The translations under genes were made by a program, and so were the position numbers. Below are positions 34,845 through 45,243 of a DNA stretch of 64,000 nt, in pieces (positions within the stretch are counted from its first letter, which is position 1; each line of letters starts with the position of its first letter). The DNA is taken from the NCBI RefSeq assembly GCF_012184415.1, contig NZ_VTOX01000001.1, positions 1-64,000 on the forward strand, read 5' to 3'. The notes below the pieces were generated by a model that ran no database searches, had not been told where the DNA came from, and saw only the letters and a list, made by a program, of their open reading frames with translations. This DNA is from Ramlibacter lithotrophicus (GTDB lineage: Bacteria; Pseudomonadota; Gammaproteobacteria; Burkholderiales; Burkholderiaceae_C).

Positions 34845-35219
34845 TCAGCGCCCCGGCGCGAAGGCAGTCACCTCGATCTCCACCTTGGCGTCGCGATAGA
34901 GCTTGGCCTCCACCGTGGAGCGGGCGGGCAGGCCGGCCGTGAAGTGCTTGCGGTATTCGTCGTTGAAGGCGGCGAAATCGTCGAGGTTGCCGAGCCACAC
35001 GGTCGTCTTCACGACGTCGCCCATGCCCGAGCCGAGTTCCTGCAGCGTGGCGGCGATGCGTTCCAGAACGACGCGCGTCTGGACCGTGATGTCGCCCTCG
35101 ACGATGCTGGCGTCGGCGTTCATCGCGAGCTGGCCGGAAAGGAACAGAAAGCCCCCGGCGCGCACCGCCTTGGAGAAGGGGACGGGCATGGGGGTGGGAA
35201 TGCGTTCGATCTGGTTCAT
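34845..35219 (-). CDS. ridA: RidA-family 2-iminoacid deaminase
   Basis: A 124-residue Rid/YjgF protein. RidA enzymes hydrolyse reactive 2-imino acids, formed by PLP enzymes and amino-acid oxidases, to 2-oxo acids and ammonia, as trimers in the cytoplasm. FLFLSGQLAMNADASIVEGD and AAFNDEYRKHFTAGLPARST, with the conserved arginine in PARST, are family signatures. It overlaps the D-aminoacylase gene by 4 nt (ATGA) and is the last of the 11-gene operon, whose first gene makes imino acids. That is a direct functional fit. Confidence 0.88.
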   Translation of the reverse strand: MNQIERIPTPMPVPFSKAVRAGGFLFLSGQLAMNADASIVEGDITVQTRVVLERIAATLQELGSGMGDVVKTTVWLGNLDDFAAFNDEYRKHFTAGLPARSTVEAKLYRDAKVEIEVTAFAPGR

Positions 35220-36670
35220 GTCATGGTCTCCTGGGGAGTGCGGGTGAGGACCTGGCCGTGGCGCGCGCCGGTGTGGACGCCGCCCTGCCAGGTGACCGCG
35301 CCGTTGACGATCACGCTGACGATGCCCTGGGCGGGCAAGGTCGGCGTTTCGTAGTTGGCGGCGTCGCGGACCCGGGTGGCGTCGAAGACGACGACGTCGG
35401 CGTGGTGGCCGACCTTCAGCGTGCCCCGGCCGGCGAGGCCGAAGTTGCGCGCGGTCAGGCCGGTCATCTTCCACACCGCCGTCTCCAGCGGAAACAGGCC
35501 CACGTCGCGGCTGTAGTGGCCGAGCACGCGCGCAAAGGTGCCCCACAGGCGAGGGTGCGGCTTGTCGCCGACCGGAATGCCGTCCGAGCCGATCATGGTT
35601 TCCTCGAACGCCATGATCCGCTGCACGTCGTCTTCGTCCATCATGAAGTAGATGGCGCTGCCGGGCTGGAGGCGGCGCGCCGCCTCGTCCTTCGCGACGC
35701 CCCATTGGCGGGCGATGTCGTCGAGGTCGCGGCCGGCGCATTCCGGGTGCGGCTCGCTGGAGGCGATCAGCACGCGGCCGTCCAGCATCCCGCGGTCGGT
35801 GCGGATCATCGTCGAGCCGGCGGTGTAGGGATAGCAGTCCAGGCCGATGCACTGGTGCTTCATCGCTTCGCGGATGAACGGCAGGGTCTGCGCCGACCGG
35901 CCGAAGTTCTGCGTGTTCTGCAGTTTGTGGTGCGACACCACGACCGGAATTTCCAGCGCCCGCCCGATGCGGAAGGTCTCGTCCAGCGACTCCAGCACGC
36001 GGTCGCCCTCGTCGCGCATGTGCGTGACGTAGAGCGCTTTGCGCGCCGTCAGCGGCCGTCCGACCTCGATGATCTCTTCGGTCGAGGCGGCGGTGGCCGG
36101 CGGGTAGAAGGTGCCCGTGGACATGCCGATCGCCCCGGCCTGCATGGCCTCCTCGACCAGCGCCCGCATGGCGGCGATCTCGGTGGCGTTGGCCGGCCGG
36201 TCGAGCGCGGCCATGGTCACGGCCCGCAAGGTGGTGTGCCCCACCATGGCCGCGACGTTGACGGAGGACGGCTGCGCGCGCAGTGCCTCCAGGTAGGCGG
36301 CGAAGGTCGTGAAGCGGCCGGTGGCCGGCGCCTCCAGCAGGCTCAGGGGCATCGGCAGGTCCATGCCTTCGCGCAGCGGCGCCGCGCTGATGCCGCAATT
36401 GCCGCCGACCACCGTGGTCACGCCCTGGGAGACCTTGAAGCTCATGTCGGCCCGGGACAGCACGGCCTGGTCGTCGTGCGTGTGCGCGTCGATGAAGCCG
36501 GGCGCGACGATGCAACCCTCGGCGGCCATCGTGGCGCGCGCCTGCAGGCCGGCGGTGTCCCCGATCGCCACGATGCGGCCGCCGTCGATCGCGACATCGG
36601 CATCGAAGCGCGGCGCCTTGGTCCCGTCGATCACGGTGCCGCCGCGGATGATGAGGTCGACCGTCTTCAT
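35216..36670 (-). CDS. N-acyl-D-amino-acid deacylase (amidohydrolase)
   Basis: A 484-residue zinc amidohydrolase of the D-aminoacylase type, which removes the acyl group from N-acyl-D-amino acids. Features are [10 protein letters not shown] (first metal-binding HxH), [16 protein letters not shown] (the cysteine that serves as metal ligand in D-aminoacylases), [20 protein letters not shown], and [10 protein letters not shown] (catalytic Asp). Length and order match the family. Related dihydropyrimidinase-like activities are possible, but the NCG motif favours D-aminoacylase. It overlaps ridA and follows the ABC ATPase gene by 10 nt in one operon. Confidence 0.85.
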   Translation of the reverse strand: MKTVDLIIRGGTVIDGTKAPRFDADVAIDGGRIVAIGDTAGLQARATMAAEGCIVAPGFIDAHTHDDQAVLSRADMSFKVSQGVTTVVGGNCGISAAPLREGMDLPMPLSLLEAPATGRFTTFAAYLEALRAQPSSVNVAAMVGHTTLRAVTMAALDRPANATEIAAMRALVEEAMQAGAIGMSTGTFYPPATAASTEEIIEVGRPLTARKALYVTHMRDEGDRVLESLDETFRIGRALEIPVVVSHHKLQNTQNFGRSAQTLPFIREAMKHQCIGLDCYPYTAGSTMIRTDRGMLDGRVLIASSEPHPECAGRDLDDIARQWGVAKDEAARRLQPGSAIYFMMDEDDVQRIMAFEETMIGSDGIPVGDKPHPRLWGTFARVLGHYSRDVGLFPLETAVWKMTGLTARNFGLAGRGTLKVGHHADVVVFDATRVRDAANYETPTLPAQGIVSVIVNGAVTWQGGVHTGARHGQVLTRTPQETMT

Positions 36671-36680
36671 GAGCGCTCCT

Positions 36681-37663
36681 TCAGCGGAAATGGCAGGCGA
36701 CGAAGTGGCCTTCGCCTTCGCGCGGCGTCAGCGGCGGCTTGCTCTCCCTGCACACCGCCTGCGCCAGCGGGCAGCGCGTGTGGAAGCGGCAGCCGCTCGG
36801 CGGATTGGCGGGGCTCGGCGGATCGCCTTGCAGCAGGATCCGCTTGACCTTCTTGCGCGGGTTCGGCACCGGCACCGCCGACAGGAGGATCTCGGTGTAG
36901 GGGTGGCGCGGCGCCGAGAACAGCGTGTCGCGGTCGCCCACTTCGACGATGTGTCCAAGGTACATCACCGCGACCCGGTGGCTGATGTGCCGCACCACGG
37001 CCAGGTCGTGCGCCACGAACAGGTAGGCGATGCCGAATTCGTTCTGCAGGTCCATCAGCAGGTTGACGACCTGCGCCTGCACGGAGACGTCCAGCGCCGA
37101 GACCGGCTCGTCGCAGACGATCAGTTTCGGGTTGAGCGCCAGCGCGCGGGCAATCCCCAGGCGCTGGCGCTGCCCGCCGGAGAACTCGTGCGGATACTTG
37201 CTCGCGGCTTCGGCGCGCAGGCCCACCTTCGAGAACAGCCACTCGACCCGCTCGCGCCGCTCGGCGGCGCTGTGCACGCCGAAGTTGCGCAAGGGCTCGC
37301 CCACGGCTTCGCCGGCCGAAAGGCGCGGGTTGAGCGAGGCGTAGGGATCCTGGAAGATGATCTGCACGTGCCGGCGCTGCTGCCGCATCTGCTCCGCCGA
37401 CAAGGTCAGCAGTTCGCCGCCGTCCAGCTTGACCGAGCCGGAGGTCGGCTGCACGAGGCGCAGCACCGACTTCGCGGTGGTGGTCTTGCCGCAGCCGGAC
37501 TCGCCGACCAGCGAGAGGGTCTCGCCGCGCGCCACGTCGAAGGAGACGCCGTCGACGGCCTGGATGGGCGGCCGCGCCTTCGCGAGCCAGCGGCGCGGGG
37601 CGATGTAATGCTTGGTCAGCTGCCGCACCTGCAGCACCGGCGCGCTGTTGGTCACGGGCTCGA

Positions 37664-37667
<4 letters not shown>
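36681..37667 (-). CDS. Dipeptide/oligopeptide ABC transporter ATPase, DppF/OppF-like
   Basis: A 328-residue ABC ATPase of the second type in Dpp/Opp systems. Walker A is [14 protein letters not shown]-loop [13 protein letters not shown], signature [13 protein letters not shown] and Walker [13 protein letters not shown]; the switch histidine is in VAHDLAVV. The oligopeptide-transporter C-terminal domain with [14 protein letters not shown] (cysteine motif that binds an iron-sulfur cluster in some homologs) is present. Its start overlaps the DppD-like stop by 4 nt. With DppD it powers the DppBC permease in this operon. Confidence 0.92.
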
Positions 37668-38698
<1,031 letters not shown>

Positions 38699-38700
38699 GG

Positions 38701-39585
38701 TCACAGCTGGCGCGCCAGGCGTGGGTCGAGCGCGTCGCGCAGGCCGTCGCCGAGCAGGTTGATCGCCAGCACGGTGAGCGCCAGCAGGATGCCGGGATAC
38801 AGGATGATGTGGAAGGCCACGGCGACGTAGTTGCGGCCTTCGGCCATCATGTTGCCCCAGCTCGGGGTCTGCGCCGGCACGCCGACGCCCAGGAAGGAGA
38901 GGGCGGCTTCGATCAGCACGGCGGAGGCCGCCACGAACGTCGCCTGCACCACGAGCGGCGCCACCGTGTTGGGCAGCACATGCCGCCAGAGGATGGTCGG
39001 CAGCCGGGTGCCGACGGCGTGCGCCGCTTCCACGAACAGCTGCTCGCGCAAGGTGAGCGCCAGCGATCGCACCAGGCGCGCCACCCGCGGGATCTCGGGA
39101 ATCGTGATCGCGACGATCACCGTCGTGAGGCTCGCCTGCGTCACCGCCATCAGCGCGATGGCCAGCAGGATGCCCGGGATGGCCATCAGGCCGTCCATCA
39201 CCCGCATGATCGGGCCGTCGGACCAGCGCACGAAGCCGGCGGTGAGCCCGAGGAACACGCCGGCCATCGTGGCGAGCGCCGCCACCGACAGGCCGACGAT
39301 CAGCGAAACGCGACCGCCCCACACGGCGCGGCTGAAGACGTCGCGGCCCAGGGCGTCGGTGCCGAAGTAGTGCTCGGCCGAAGGCGGCTGCATCCGCGCG
39401 ATCGGATCGAGGTCCTGCGGATCGTGGGTGGCGATCCAGGGCGCCGCCAGCGAGATGACGACGACCAGGAGCAGCATCAGCCCGCCGATGATCAGCGTCG
39501 GGTGCTTGCGCGCCCAGCGCCAGCGCCGCAGCGGCGGCGCGCCCTCGTCGGGCAGCTGTTCCGGGATCGAAATGGTGGCGGACAT
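38701..39585 (-). CDS. Peptide ABC transporter permease, DppC-like
   Basis: A 294-residue inner-membrane permease. A cytoplasmic N-terminus leads to a first helix at about 30-52. The periplasmic segment [20 protein letters not shown] is the DppC/OppC signature, and the binding-protein-dependent transport domain follows. The EAA loop ([20 protein letters not shown]) contacts the ATPases. The last periplasmic stretch [20 protein letters not shown] is also standard for the family. It is 5 nt from the dppB-like stop. Confidence 0.92.
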   Translation of the reverse strand: MSATISIPEQLPDEGAPPLRRWRWARKHPTLIIGGLMLLLVVVISLAAPWIATHDPQDLDPIARMQPPSAEHYFGTDALGRDVFSRAVWGGRVSLIVGLSVAALATMAGVFLGLTAGFVRWSDGPIMRVMDGLMAIPGILLAIALMAVTQASLTTVIVAITIPEIPRVARLVRSLALTLREQLFVEAAHAVGTRLPTILWRHVLPNTVAPLVVQATFVAASAVLIEAALSFLGVGVPAQTPSWGNMMAEGRNYVAVAFHIILYPGILLALTVLAINLLGDGLRDALDPRLARQL

Positions 39586-39590
39586 GGATT

Positions 39591-40526
39591 TCAGTACTGG
39601 ATGCGGGGATCGAACAGGCGGTAGCTCAGGTCGATCAGCAGGTTGATCAGGACGTACACGCCGGCCGAGATCAGCAGCACGCTCTGGATCACCGGATAGT
39701 CGTGGCGCTGCACGGAATCAATCACGAGCCGGCCGACGCCGGGGATCGCGAACACGGTCTCGGTCACCACCACGCCGCCGATCAGCAGCGCGATGCCGAC
39801 GCCGACGGTGGTGGCGATGGGCACGGCGGCGTTGCGCAGGGCATGGCCGAGGACCGGCAGCACGCCCAGCCCCTTGGCCCAGGCCGTGCGGATGTAGTCC
39901 TCGTGCAGCACTTCGAGGACGGTGGCGCGCGTCATGCGCGTGATCAGGGCGATGTAGACCAGCGCCAGGTTCACGCAGGGCAGCACCAGGCTCTGCAGCC
40001 AGCGCCCCGGATCTTCGGCGAAGCGCACGTAGCCCTGCACCGGGAACCACTGCAGCTGGATCGCGAAGCCGTAGATCAGCAGGTAACCGACCAGGAACAC
40101 GGGCAGCGAAAACGCCAGCACCGCGAACACCATGACGATCCGGTCGATCCAGGTGCCGGCGCGGTAGGCCGCCAGCGTTCCGAGCGGCACGGCGACCAGC
40201 AGCGTGATCAGCATCGTGAAGGCGGCGATCGACAAGGTCGGCTCGATCCGTTGTCCCAGCAGCTCGGTGACCGGCACGTGGGTAAAGATCGAGGTGCCGA
40301 GGTCGCCGGTGAGCAGCTTGCCCAGCCAGATCATGAACTGCTCCCAGAGCGGCCGGTCCAGGCCCAGCGCCACGCGCAGCTTGGCGATGTCCTCGCCGGT
40401 GGCCAGGTCGCCGGCGATCAGCGCCGCCGGGTCGCCGGGCGACAGGTGGATCAGCAGGAACACGATGACGGCCACCACCGCCATCACGGGCAGCGTCGAG
40501 AGCAGCCGGCGCAGGAAATAAGCCAT
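39591..40526 (-). CDS. Peptide ABC transporter permease, DppB-like
   Basis: A 311-residue permease. The N-terminal helix and [17 protein letters not shown] motif are typical of DppB/OppB, as are [17 protein letters not shown] and the EAA loop region ([20 protein letters not shown]). Six hydrophobic segments are visible. It ends [11 protein letters not shown], the usual C-terminus. Together with the DppC-like protein it forms the channel. It begins 11 nt after the first binding-protein gene, so at least that binding protein is dedicated to this transporter. Confidence 0.92.
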   Translation of the reverse strand: MAYFLRRLLSTLPVMAVVAVIVFLLIHLSPGDPAALIAGDLATGEDIAKLRVALGLDRPLWEQFMIWLGKLLTGDLGTSIFTHVPVTELLGQRIEPTLSIAAFTMLITLLVAVPLGTLAAYRAGTWIDRIVMVFAVLAFSLPVFLVGYLLIYGFAIQLQWFPVQGYVRFAEDPGRWLQSLVLPCVNLALVYIALITRMTRATVLEVLHEDYIRTAWAKGLGVLPVLGHALRNAAVPIATTVGVGIALLIGGVVVTETVFAIPGVGRLVIDSVQRHDYPVIQSVLLISAGVYVLINLLIDLSYRLFDPRIQY

Positions 40527-40537
40527 GCGAGGAAACC

Positions 40538-42121
40538 TTACTTGTCCAGGACCCAGACGTTGGGAATGCCCGACCACAGCTTCTCGGCGCCCTTGAGCTC
40601 CTTGCGCGCCGCGGCGGCCGGCGTGTACTGGCCGAGCACGAGGTAAGGCGGGACTTCGAAGGCGCGCGCCTGGAACGCGTCGAGCGCCTGCTTGCGCTTC
40701 GCCGGCACCGTCTCGCGGATCCAGGCAGTGCGCAGTTCGTCGAGCCGCTTGTCGCACGGCCAGCCGGGCAGGGTGTTGCCGCAGGCGGCGCTGAGATAGG
40801 TGCTGACGATCGGGCTGTTGATGGCGAACTCGTTGGCGACGGTGGCGTAGGCGCTCCAGCCGCCGGCTTCCGGCGCGTCCTTCTTCGCGCGGCGGGCGCC
40901 GATCGAGGACCAGTCCATCGTGACGCCTTCAACGTTCAGGCCGATCTGGCGCATGGTCTGCAGCGTCATCAGCGACAGTGCGTTGAGGTACGGCACGTCG
41001 CTGGTCACGAGCAGCACCACCTTCTCGCCCTTGTAGCCGGATTCGGCGAGCATCTGCCTCCCCTTGGCGATGTCGGGCGTGCGGAACGGTTCGGCGCCGG
41101 CGAGCGTCTCGTTGGCGCTGCCGCAGATGAAGTAGGTGCCGCAGTAGGCCATGCGCATGTCCAGCGGATAGCCCATCGCCGCGTTGAACTTCGCCTGGTC
41201 GACGGCCTTGAGCACGGCCTGGCGCACCTTGGCGTTGTTGAACGGCGGGTGCAGCTGGTTCATCACCAGCTGCGCCTGCTGCGTGCCGGCCGACATCAGC
41301 TTCACGTTGGCGTCGGACCGCAGCGGCGTGATGTAGTCCGCCGGCACCTGTTCGATGAAGTCGACTTCCCCTTTCTTCAGCGCGGCGACGGCGCTGTTCG
41401 AATCGGGCAGGTAGAGCCACTCCACGCGGTCGAAGCGCGGCTTCTTGCTGCCGGCGAGGCCGCTCGGCGGCTCGCTGCGCGCGACGTAGTGGGGGTTCTT
41501 CACGAACACGGTCTTGCTGCCCGGCAGCCATTCGTCGCGCTTGAAGATGAACGGTCCCGAGCCCAGCACTTCGGAGATCGGCGCGTTCGTCGGCAGCTTG
41601 GCGAGGCGCGCCGGCAGCACCACCGGCGGAAAGCCCGATGGCTTGGCCAGGGCGTCGAGCACCATGCCGAACGGCTCCTTCAGGACCAGCTTGAAGGTCT
41701 TGTCGTCCACGACCGACCACTGGGCGCCGGCGGAGCGCATGGCCCCGCCGAAGGTGTCGCGCGAAGCCCAGCGCTCGATCGACGCCACGGCATCCGTGGA
41801 GGTCACCGCCGTGCCGTCGGAAAACTTGAGCCCTGGCCGCAGCGTGAAGGTCCAGGCGAGGCCGTCCTTGCTGGCCGTGTACTTGTCGACCATCTGCGGC
41901 TGCGGCTTGCCCTGGGCGTCCTGGGCGAACAAGGTGTCGTACACCATGTAGCCGAAGTTCCGCGAGATGTAGGCGGTGGTGAAGGTCGGGTCGAGGATCT
42001 TGACGTCGGCGTGGGCGACGAAGCGCAGCGTCTTGGCCTGGGCGTGGGTCACGGCCGGCAGCAGCGCAGCCAGCGCGAACGCGCCGGCCGCCGCGGCGCG
42101 GGCAAGAAGGGAGGGTTGCAT
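40538..42121 (-). CDS. ABC peptide-binding protein (SBP family 5), copy 1
   Basis: A 527-residue periplasmic solute-binding protein of the dipeptide/oligopeptide class. A signal peptide (about 1-28, ending THAQA) precedes the mature start KTLRFVAHADVKILDP. YMVYDTLFAQDAQGKPQPQM, WTFTLRPGLKFSDGTAVT and VLGSGPFIFKRDEW are family segments. It is closely related to copy 2 two genes upstream, with most blocks identical and no large gaps. The Cys-rich loop RMAYCGTYFICGS and the CGNTLPGWPCDKRL stretch are shared by both copies. It lies between an M81 peptidase gene and the permease gene. Confidence 0.9.
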   Translation of the reverse strand: MQPSLLARAAAAGAFALAALLPAVTHAQAKTLRFVAHADVKILDPTFTTAYISRNFGYMVYDTLFAQDAQGKPQPQMVDKYTASKDGLAWTFTLRPGLKFSDGTAVTSTDAVASIERWASRDTFGGAMRSAGAQWSVVDDKTFKLVLKEPFGMVLDALAKPSGFPPVVLPARLAKLPTNAPISEVLGSGPFIFKRDEWLPGSKTVFVKNPHYVARSEPPSGLAGSKKPRFDRVEWLYLPDSNSAVAALKKGEVDFIEQVPADYITPLRSDANVKLMSAGTQQAQLVMNQLHPPFNNAKVRQAVLKAVDQAKFNAAMGYPLDMRMAYCGTYFICGSANETLAGAEPFRTPDIAKGRQMLAESGYKGEKVVLLVTSDVPYLNALSLMTLQTMRQIGLNVEGVTMDWSSIGARRAKKDAPEAGGWSAYATVANEFAINSPIVSTYLSAACGNTLPGWPCDKRLDELRTAWIRETVPAKRKQALDAFQARAFEVPPYLVLGQYTPAAAARKELKGAEKLWSGIPNVWVLDK

Positions 42122-42132
42122 GGAGGGTCCTG

Positions 42133-43617
42133 TCAGAGGGGGCGGGCGAGCGGCAGCAGCTCGGGCGTGGACACGTCGTCCAGCGGCCAGCGTGGCCGCC
42201 GGATCCTGGTGTAGGGCAGCGTCGGCGTGTGCGGCGTGGCCGCCCCGGGGGCGCCGACGTAGATCACCTGCGAGGCGATCTTCGAGAACGACGCGTGGAA
42301 ATGCTGCGCCGACTTGACGACGATGAAGCGCCTGGCCGCAAGATCGCAGCCGAGCTGTGTGAAGACGTCCGTGCCGAGCGCCTGGTTGCGGATCGAGACC
42401 AGCACGATCTCGATGCCGTCCGCCTCGACCAGCGCGCAGTCGCCCATGTCGGTCGGTGCCCCGGCGAGCCCCGTCATGACCATGTCGGCCCGGAGCGACT
42501 TGACGGTGCAGTCGAGGTCCAGCGGCTGCCCCGAGAGGGGACCGATCTTGCCGCCGATGCGCAGCGCCAGTTTCGCGCCTTCGCCCGCCTCGAAGGCGAT
42601 GCGCACGGCGATCGGGTCCCAGACCGGGCCGATCGCGCCGTTGGTGAGGCCGCGCTCGATCATGCGTCGCAGCACGAACGTCGAGTCGCCCGGGGCGCCG
42701 CTGCCGGGGTTGTCGGCGCGGTCGGCCAGCACCACCGGACCGGGGTCGGCCGCCACTGCCTCGTCGAGCGCCGCGTCGATCCCGGGATAGCGCACCGCAA
42801 GCCGCTCCCGCATCGCGATCATCTCCGTGGCGAGCCGCAGCGCGAGCGTCTCGGCCTGCTGCCGGTTGCCGTCGGTGTATACCAGCACCTTGCTGCCCAT
42901 GTCGGGCACGTTGCCGTGGGCGAAGCCCTGGCCGATGGAGACCGTCAGCACGCCGTCCCTGCCTTCCAGCGACTGCACGCGGTCGATGAAGCTGCGGGCC
43001 GGTTCGCGCGTCGTGTGGATCGGGACCACCATGCGGCAGTCGACCAGCGCCGCGACCGGCCGGACCCGTCCGGCCGCCGCCGCCTCGCACAGGTTCACCA
43101 GTTCACGGGCGCGCTCCAGGACGTCGGTGTGCGGGTACTCCTTCATCGAGACCAGCACGTCCGCCTGTTCCACCATCCGCGGTGACAGGTGCATGTGCGG
43201 ATCCAGCTCGGCGCCGACGACCACGCCGGGACCCACGATCTGGCGCACGCGGGCCAGCAGGTCGCCTTCGCAGTCTTCGTAGCCGTCGGCCACCATGGCG
43301 CCGTGCAGCCCGAGCAGCACCATGTCGACCGGCAGCGCCGCGCGCAGGTCCGCGAGCAGTTCGTCGCGCAGCTGCTCGTAGGCTTCGCGCGTCACCGTGC
43401 CGCTCGGCTGGGCCGAGGCCACCATGCCTTCGATCAGCGTCCAGCCGCGCTGCGGCGCCGCTTCGCGCAGGGCGTACAGCGGCCCCGCGAAAAGGTTCAG
43501 ATCCTTCGGATGCCGCCCGGCGGGGAAGTAGCCGCGGTCCTTGAAGGACGCGAGCCCGGTCGGCATCGGGGCGAAGGTATTGGTTTCGGTCGCCAGCGAC
43601 CCCGTGAACACGCGCAT
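42133..43617 (-). CDS. M81-family metallopeptidase (MlrC-like), copy 1
   Basis: A 494-residue member of peptidase family M81 (DUF1485/MlrC). The founding enzyme, MlrC of Sphingopyxis/Sphingomonas, cleaves linearised microcystin and its tetrapeptide. Conserved segments are VFTGSLATETNTFAPMPTGL, LLGLHGAMVADGYEDCEGDL, VGAELDPHMHLSPRM and MKEYPHTDVLERA, which contain the putative zinc ligands (Asp/His in ELDPHMH, His in YPHTD). No signal peptide is visible, so it is cytoplasmic and would act on imported peptides. Most M81 proteins have no proven substrate. It lies between the two binding-protein genes. Confidence 0.87.
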   Translation of the reverse strand: MRVFTGSLATETNTFAPMPTGLASFKDRGYFPAGRHPKDLNLFAGPLYALREAAPQRGWTLIEGMVASAQPSGTVTREAYEQLRDELLADLRAALPVDMVLLGLHGAMVADGYEDCEGDLLARVRQIVGPGVVVGAELDPHMHLSPRMVEQADVLVSMKEYPHTDVLERARELVNLCEAAAAGRVRPVAALVDCRMVVPIHTTREPARSFIDRVQSLEGRDGVLTVSIGQGFAHGNVPDMGSKVLVYTDGNRQQAETLALRLATEMIAMRERLAVRYPGIDAALDEAVAADPGPVVLADRADNPGSGAPGDSTFVLRRMIERGLTNGAIGPVWDPIAVRIAFEAGEGAKLALRIGGKIGPLSGQPLDLDCTVKSLRADMVMTGLAGAPTDMGDCALVEADGIEIVLVSIRNQALGTDVFTQLGCDLAARRFIVVKSAQHFHASFSKIASQVIYVGAPGAATPHTPTLPYTRIRRPRWPLDDVSTPELLPLARPL

Positions 43618-43624
43618 GGCCGGC

Positions 43625-45214
43625 TCAGCGGTCGAGCATCCACACGGTGGGCATGCCGTTCCACATCCTGTCCAGGCCCTTCAGGTCGGCCCGCGCGGCG
43701 AGGGCCGGCGAGTACTGGCCCGCATTGACGTAAGGCACGGCCTCGTAGGCGCGCTGCTGGAACGCGTCGAGCAGTTGCCGGCGCCTGGCGGGGTTGGTCT
43801 CCTTGAGCCACGCCGTGCGCAGTTCGTCGAGCTGCTTGTCGCAAGGCCAGCCGGGCAGGCTGGTGCCGCAGGGGGCGCCCAGGTAGGCGTTGGTGATCGG
43901 CGAGTCCACGTCGAACTGCCCGGCCACCGTCACGTAGACGTTCCAGCCGCCGGCCGACGGTGCCTCCTTCTTGGCGCGGCGGGCGCCGATCGAGGCCCAG
44001 TCCATGTTCTGCGCGTCGACGTTCATGCCGATGCTGCGCATCGCCTGCACCACCATCAGCCCCTCGGCGTTCAGGTAGGTCACGTCGCTGGGCACCAGCA
44101 CCACGACCTTCTCGCCCTTGTAGCCGCTCTCGGCCAGCAATTGCTTCGCCCTGGCCAAGTCGGGCTTGCGGAAGGGCTCGGCCCCGGCCGCGGTCTCGTT
44201 CGGGCCGCCGCAGATGAAGTAGCTGGCGCAATAGGTGACCCGCATGTCCAGCGGGTAGCCCATGGCCGCCATGAACTTCTCCTGGCTGACGGCATGCGCC
44301 AGCGCCTGGCGCGCCTTCGGGTTGTTGAACGGCGCGTGCAGGTGGTTCATCACGATGAAACCCTGGTACGCGCCGGCGGCCTTCACTTTCAAGTTCGGGT
44401 CCTGGCGCAGCGGATTGATGTAGTCCGGCGGCAGCTGCTCGATGTAGTCGACCTCGCCCTTCTTCAGCGCCGCGGTGGCGCTGTTGGAGTCCGGCAGGTA
44501 CAGCCATTCGACGCGGTCGAAGTTCGGCTTCTTGCTGCCGGCCAGGCCGCTCGGCGGCTCCGAGCGGGCGACGTAATTGGGGTTCTTCACGAACACCGCC
44601 TTGTTGCCCGGCACCCACTCGTCACGCTTGAAGATGAACGGCCCCGAGCCGAGCACTTCGGTCAGCGGCGAGGTCGTGGGCATCTTGGCCAGGCGCTCGG
44701 GCATGATCACCGGGGGAAAGCCGGACGGCTTCGCCAGGCCTTCGAGCACCATGCCGAACGGCTCCTTGAGCTTCAGCGTGAAGGTGCGGGCATCGACGGC
44801 GGCCCACTCCGCGCCGGCATTCCCCATGGCGCGGCCGATGCTGTCGCGGGCGCCCCAGCGCTGCAGCGACGCGACGGCGTCGGCGGACGTCACGGGCTTG
44901 CCGTCGGAGAACTTCAGGTTCGGACGCAGCGTGAAGGTCCAGGTGAGGCCGTCCTTCGAGGTCGTGTGCTTCTCCACCATCTGCGGCCTGGGCTGGCCCT
45001 TCGCATCCTGGGCGAACAGCGTGTCGTAGACCATGTAGCCGAAATTGCGGGAGATGTACGCCGTGGTGAACGACGGGTCGAGGATCTTGAGGTCCGCGTG
45101 GGCGACGATGCGCAAGGTCTTGGCCTGCGCCAGCGCCGGCGAGCCGCCGAGCAGGGCGCCGTAAGCGAGTGCCGCGGCGGCGGCGAGCGCAGTGAGGGAG
45201 CGACGGTGGATCAT
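43625..45214 (-). CDS. ABC peptide-binding protein (SBP family 5), copy 2
   Basis: A 529-residue binding protein with a signal peptide (about 1-30, ending SPALAQA) and the mature start KTLRIVAHADLKILDP. It parallels copy 1 through the whole length, for instance in YISRNFGYMVYDTLFAQDA, SKKPNFDRVEWLYLPDSNSA and EPPSGLAGSKK. Differences cluster in short stretches such as DYINPLRQDPNLKVKAAG against its partner's, which could tune ligand choice. A TCCAAGGAGACACC-type ribosome site precedes the ATG. No second permease exists, so it probably shares the DppBCDF-like machinery. Confidence 0.9.
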   Translation of the reverse strand: MIHRRSLTALAAAAALAYGALLGGSPALAQAKTLRIVAHADLKILDPSFTTAYISRNFGYMVYDTLFAQDAKGQPRPQMVEKHTTSKDGLTWTFTLRPNLKFSDGKPVTSADAVASLQRWGARDSIGRAMGNAGAEWAAVDARTFTLKLKEPFGMVLEGLAKPSGFPPVIMPERLAKMPTTSPLTEVLGSGPFIFKRDEWVPGNKAVFVKNPNYVARSEPPSGLAGSKKPNFDRVEWLYLPDSNSATAALKKGEVDYIEQLPPDYINPLRQDPNLKVKAAGAYQGFIVMNHLHAPFNNPKARQALAHAVSQEKFMAAMGYPLDMRVTYCASYFICGGPNETAAGAEPFRKPDLARAKQLLAESGYKGEKVVVLVPSDVTYLNAEGLMVVQAMRSIGMNVDAQNMDWASIGARRAKKEAPSAGGWNVYVTVAGQFDVDSPITNAYLGAPCGTSLPGWPCDKQLDELRTAWLKETNPARRRQLLDAFQQRAYEAVPYVNAGQYSPALAARADLKGLDRMWNGMPTVWMLDR

Positions 45215-45243
45215 GGTGTCTCCTTGGGAACTGTGGATTCGGT

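Noticed and set aside
34845..36515. A 556-codon minus-strand frame that runs through ridA into the deacylase region, suggesting a fusion
   Set aside because: Upstream of the ridA ATG the frame is out of phase with the deacylase and gives non-protein-like sequence; the real genes overlap by ATGA in two frames.
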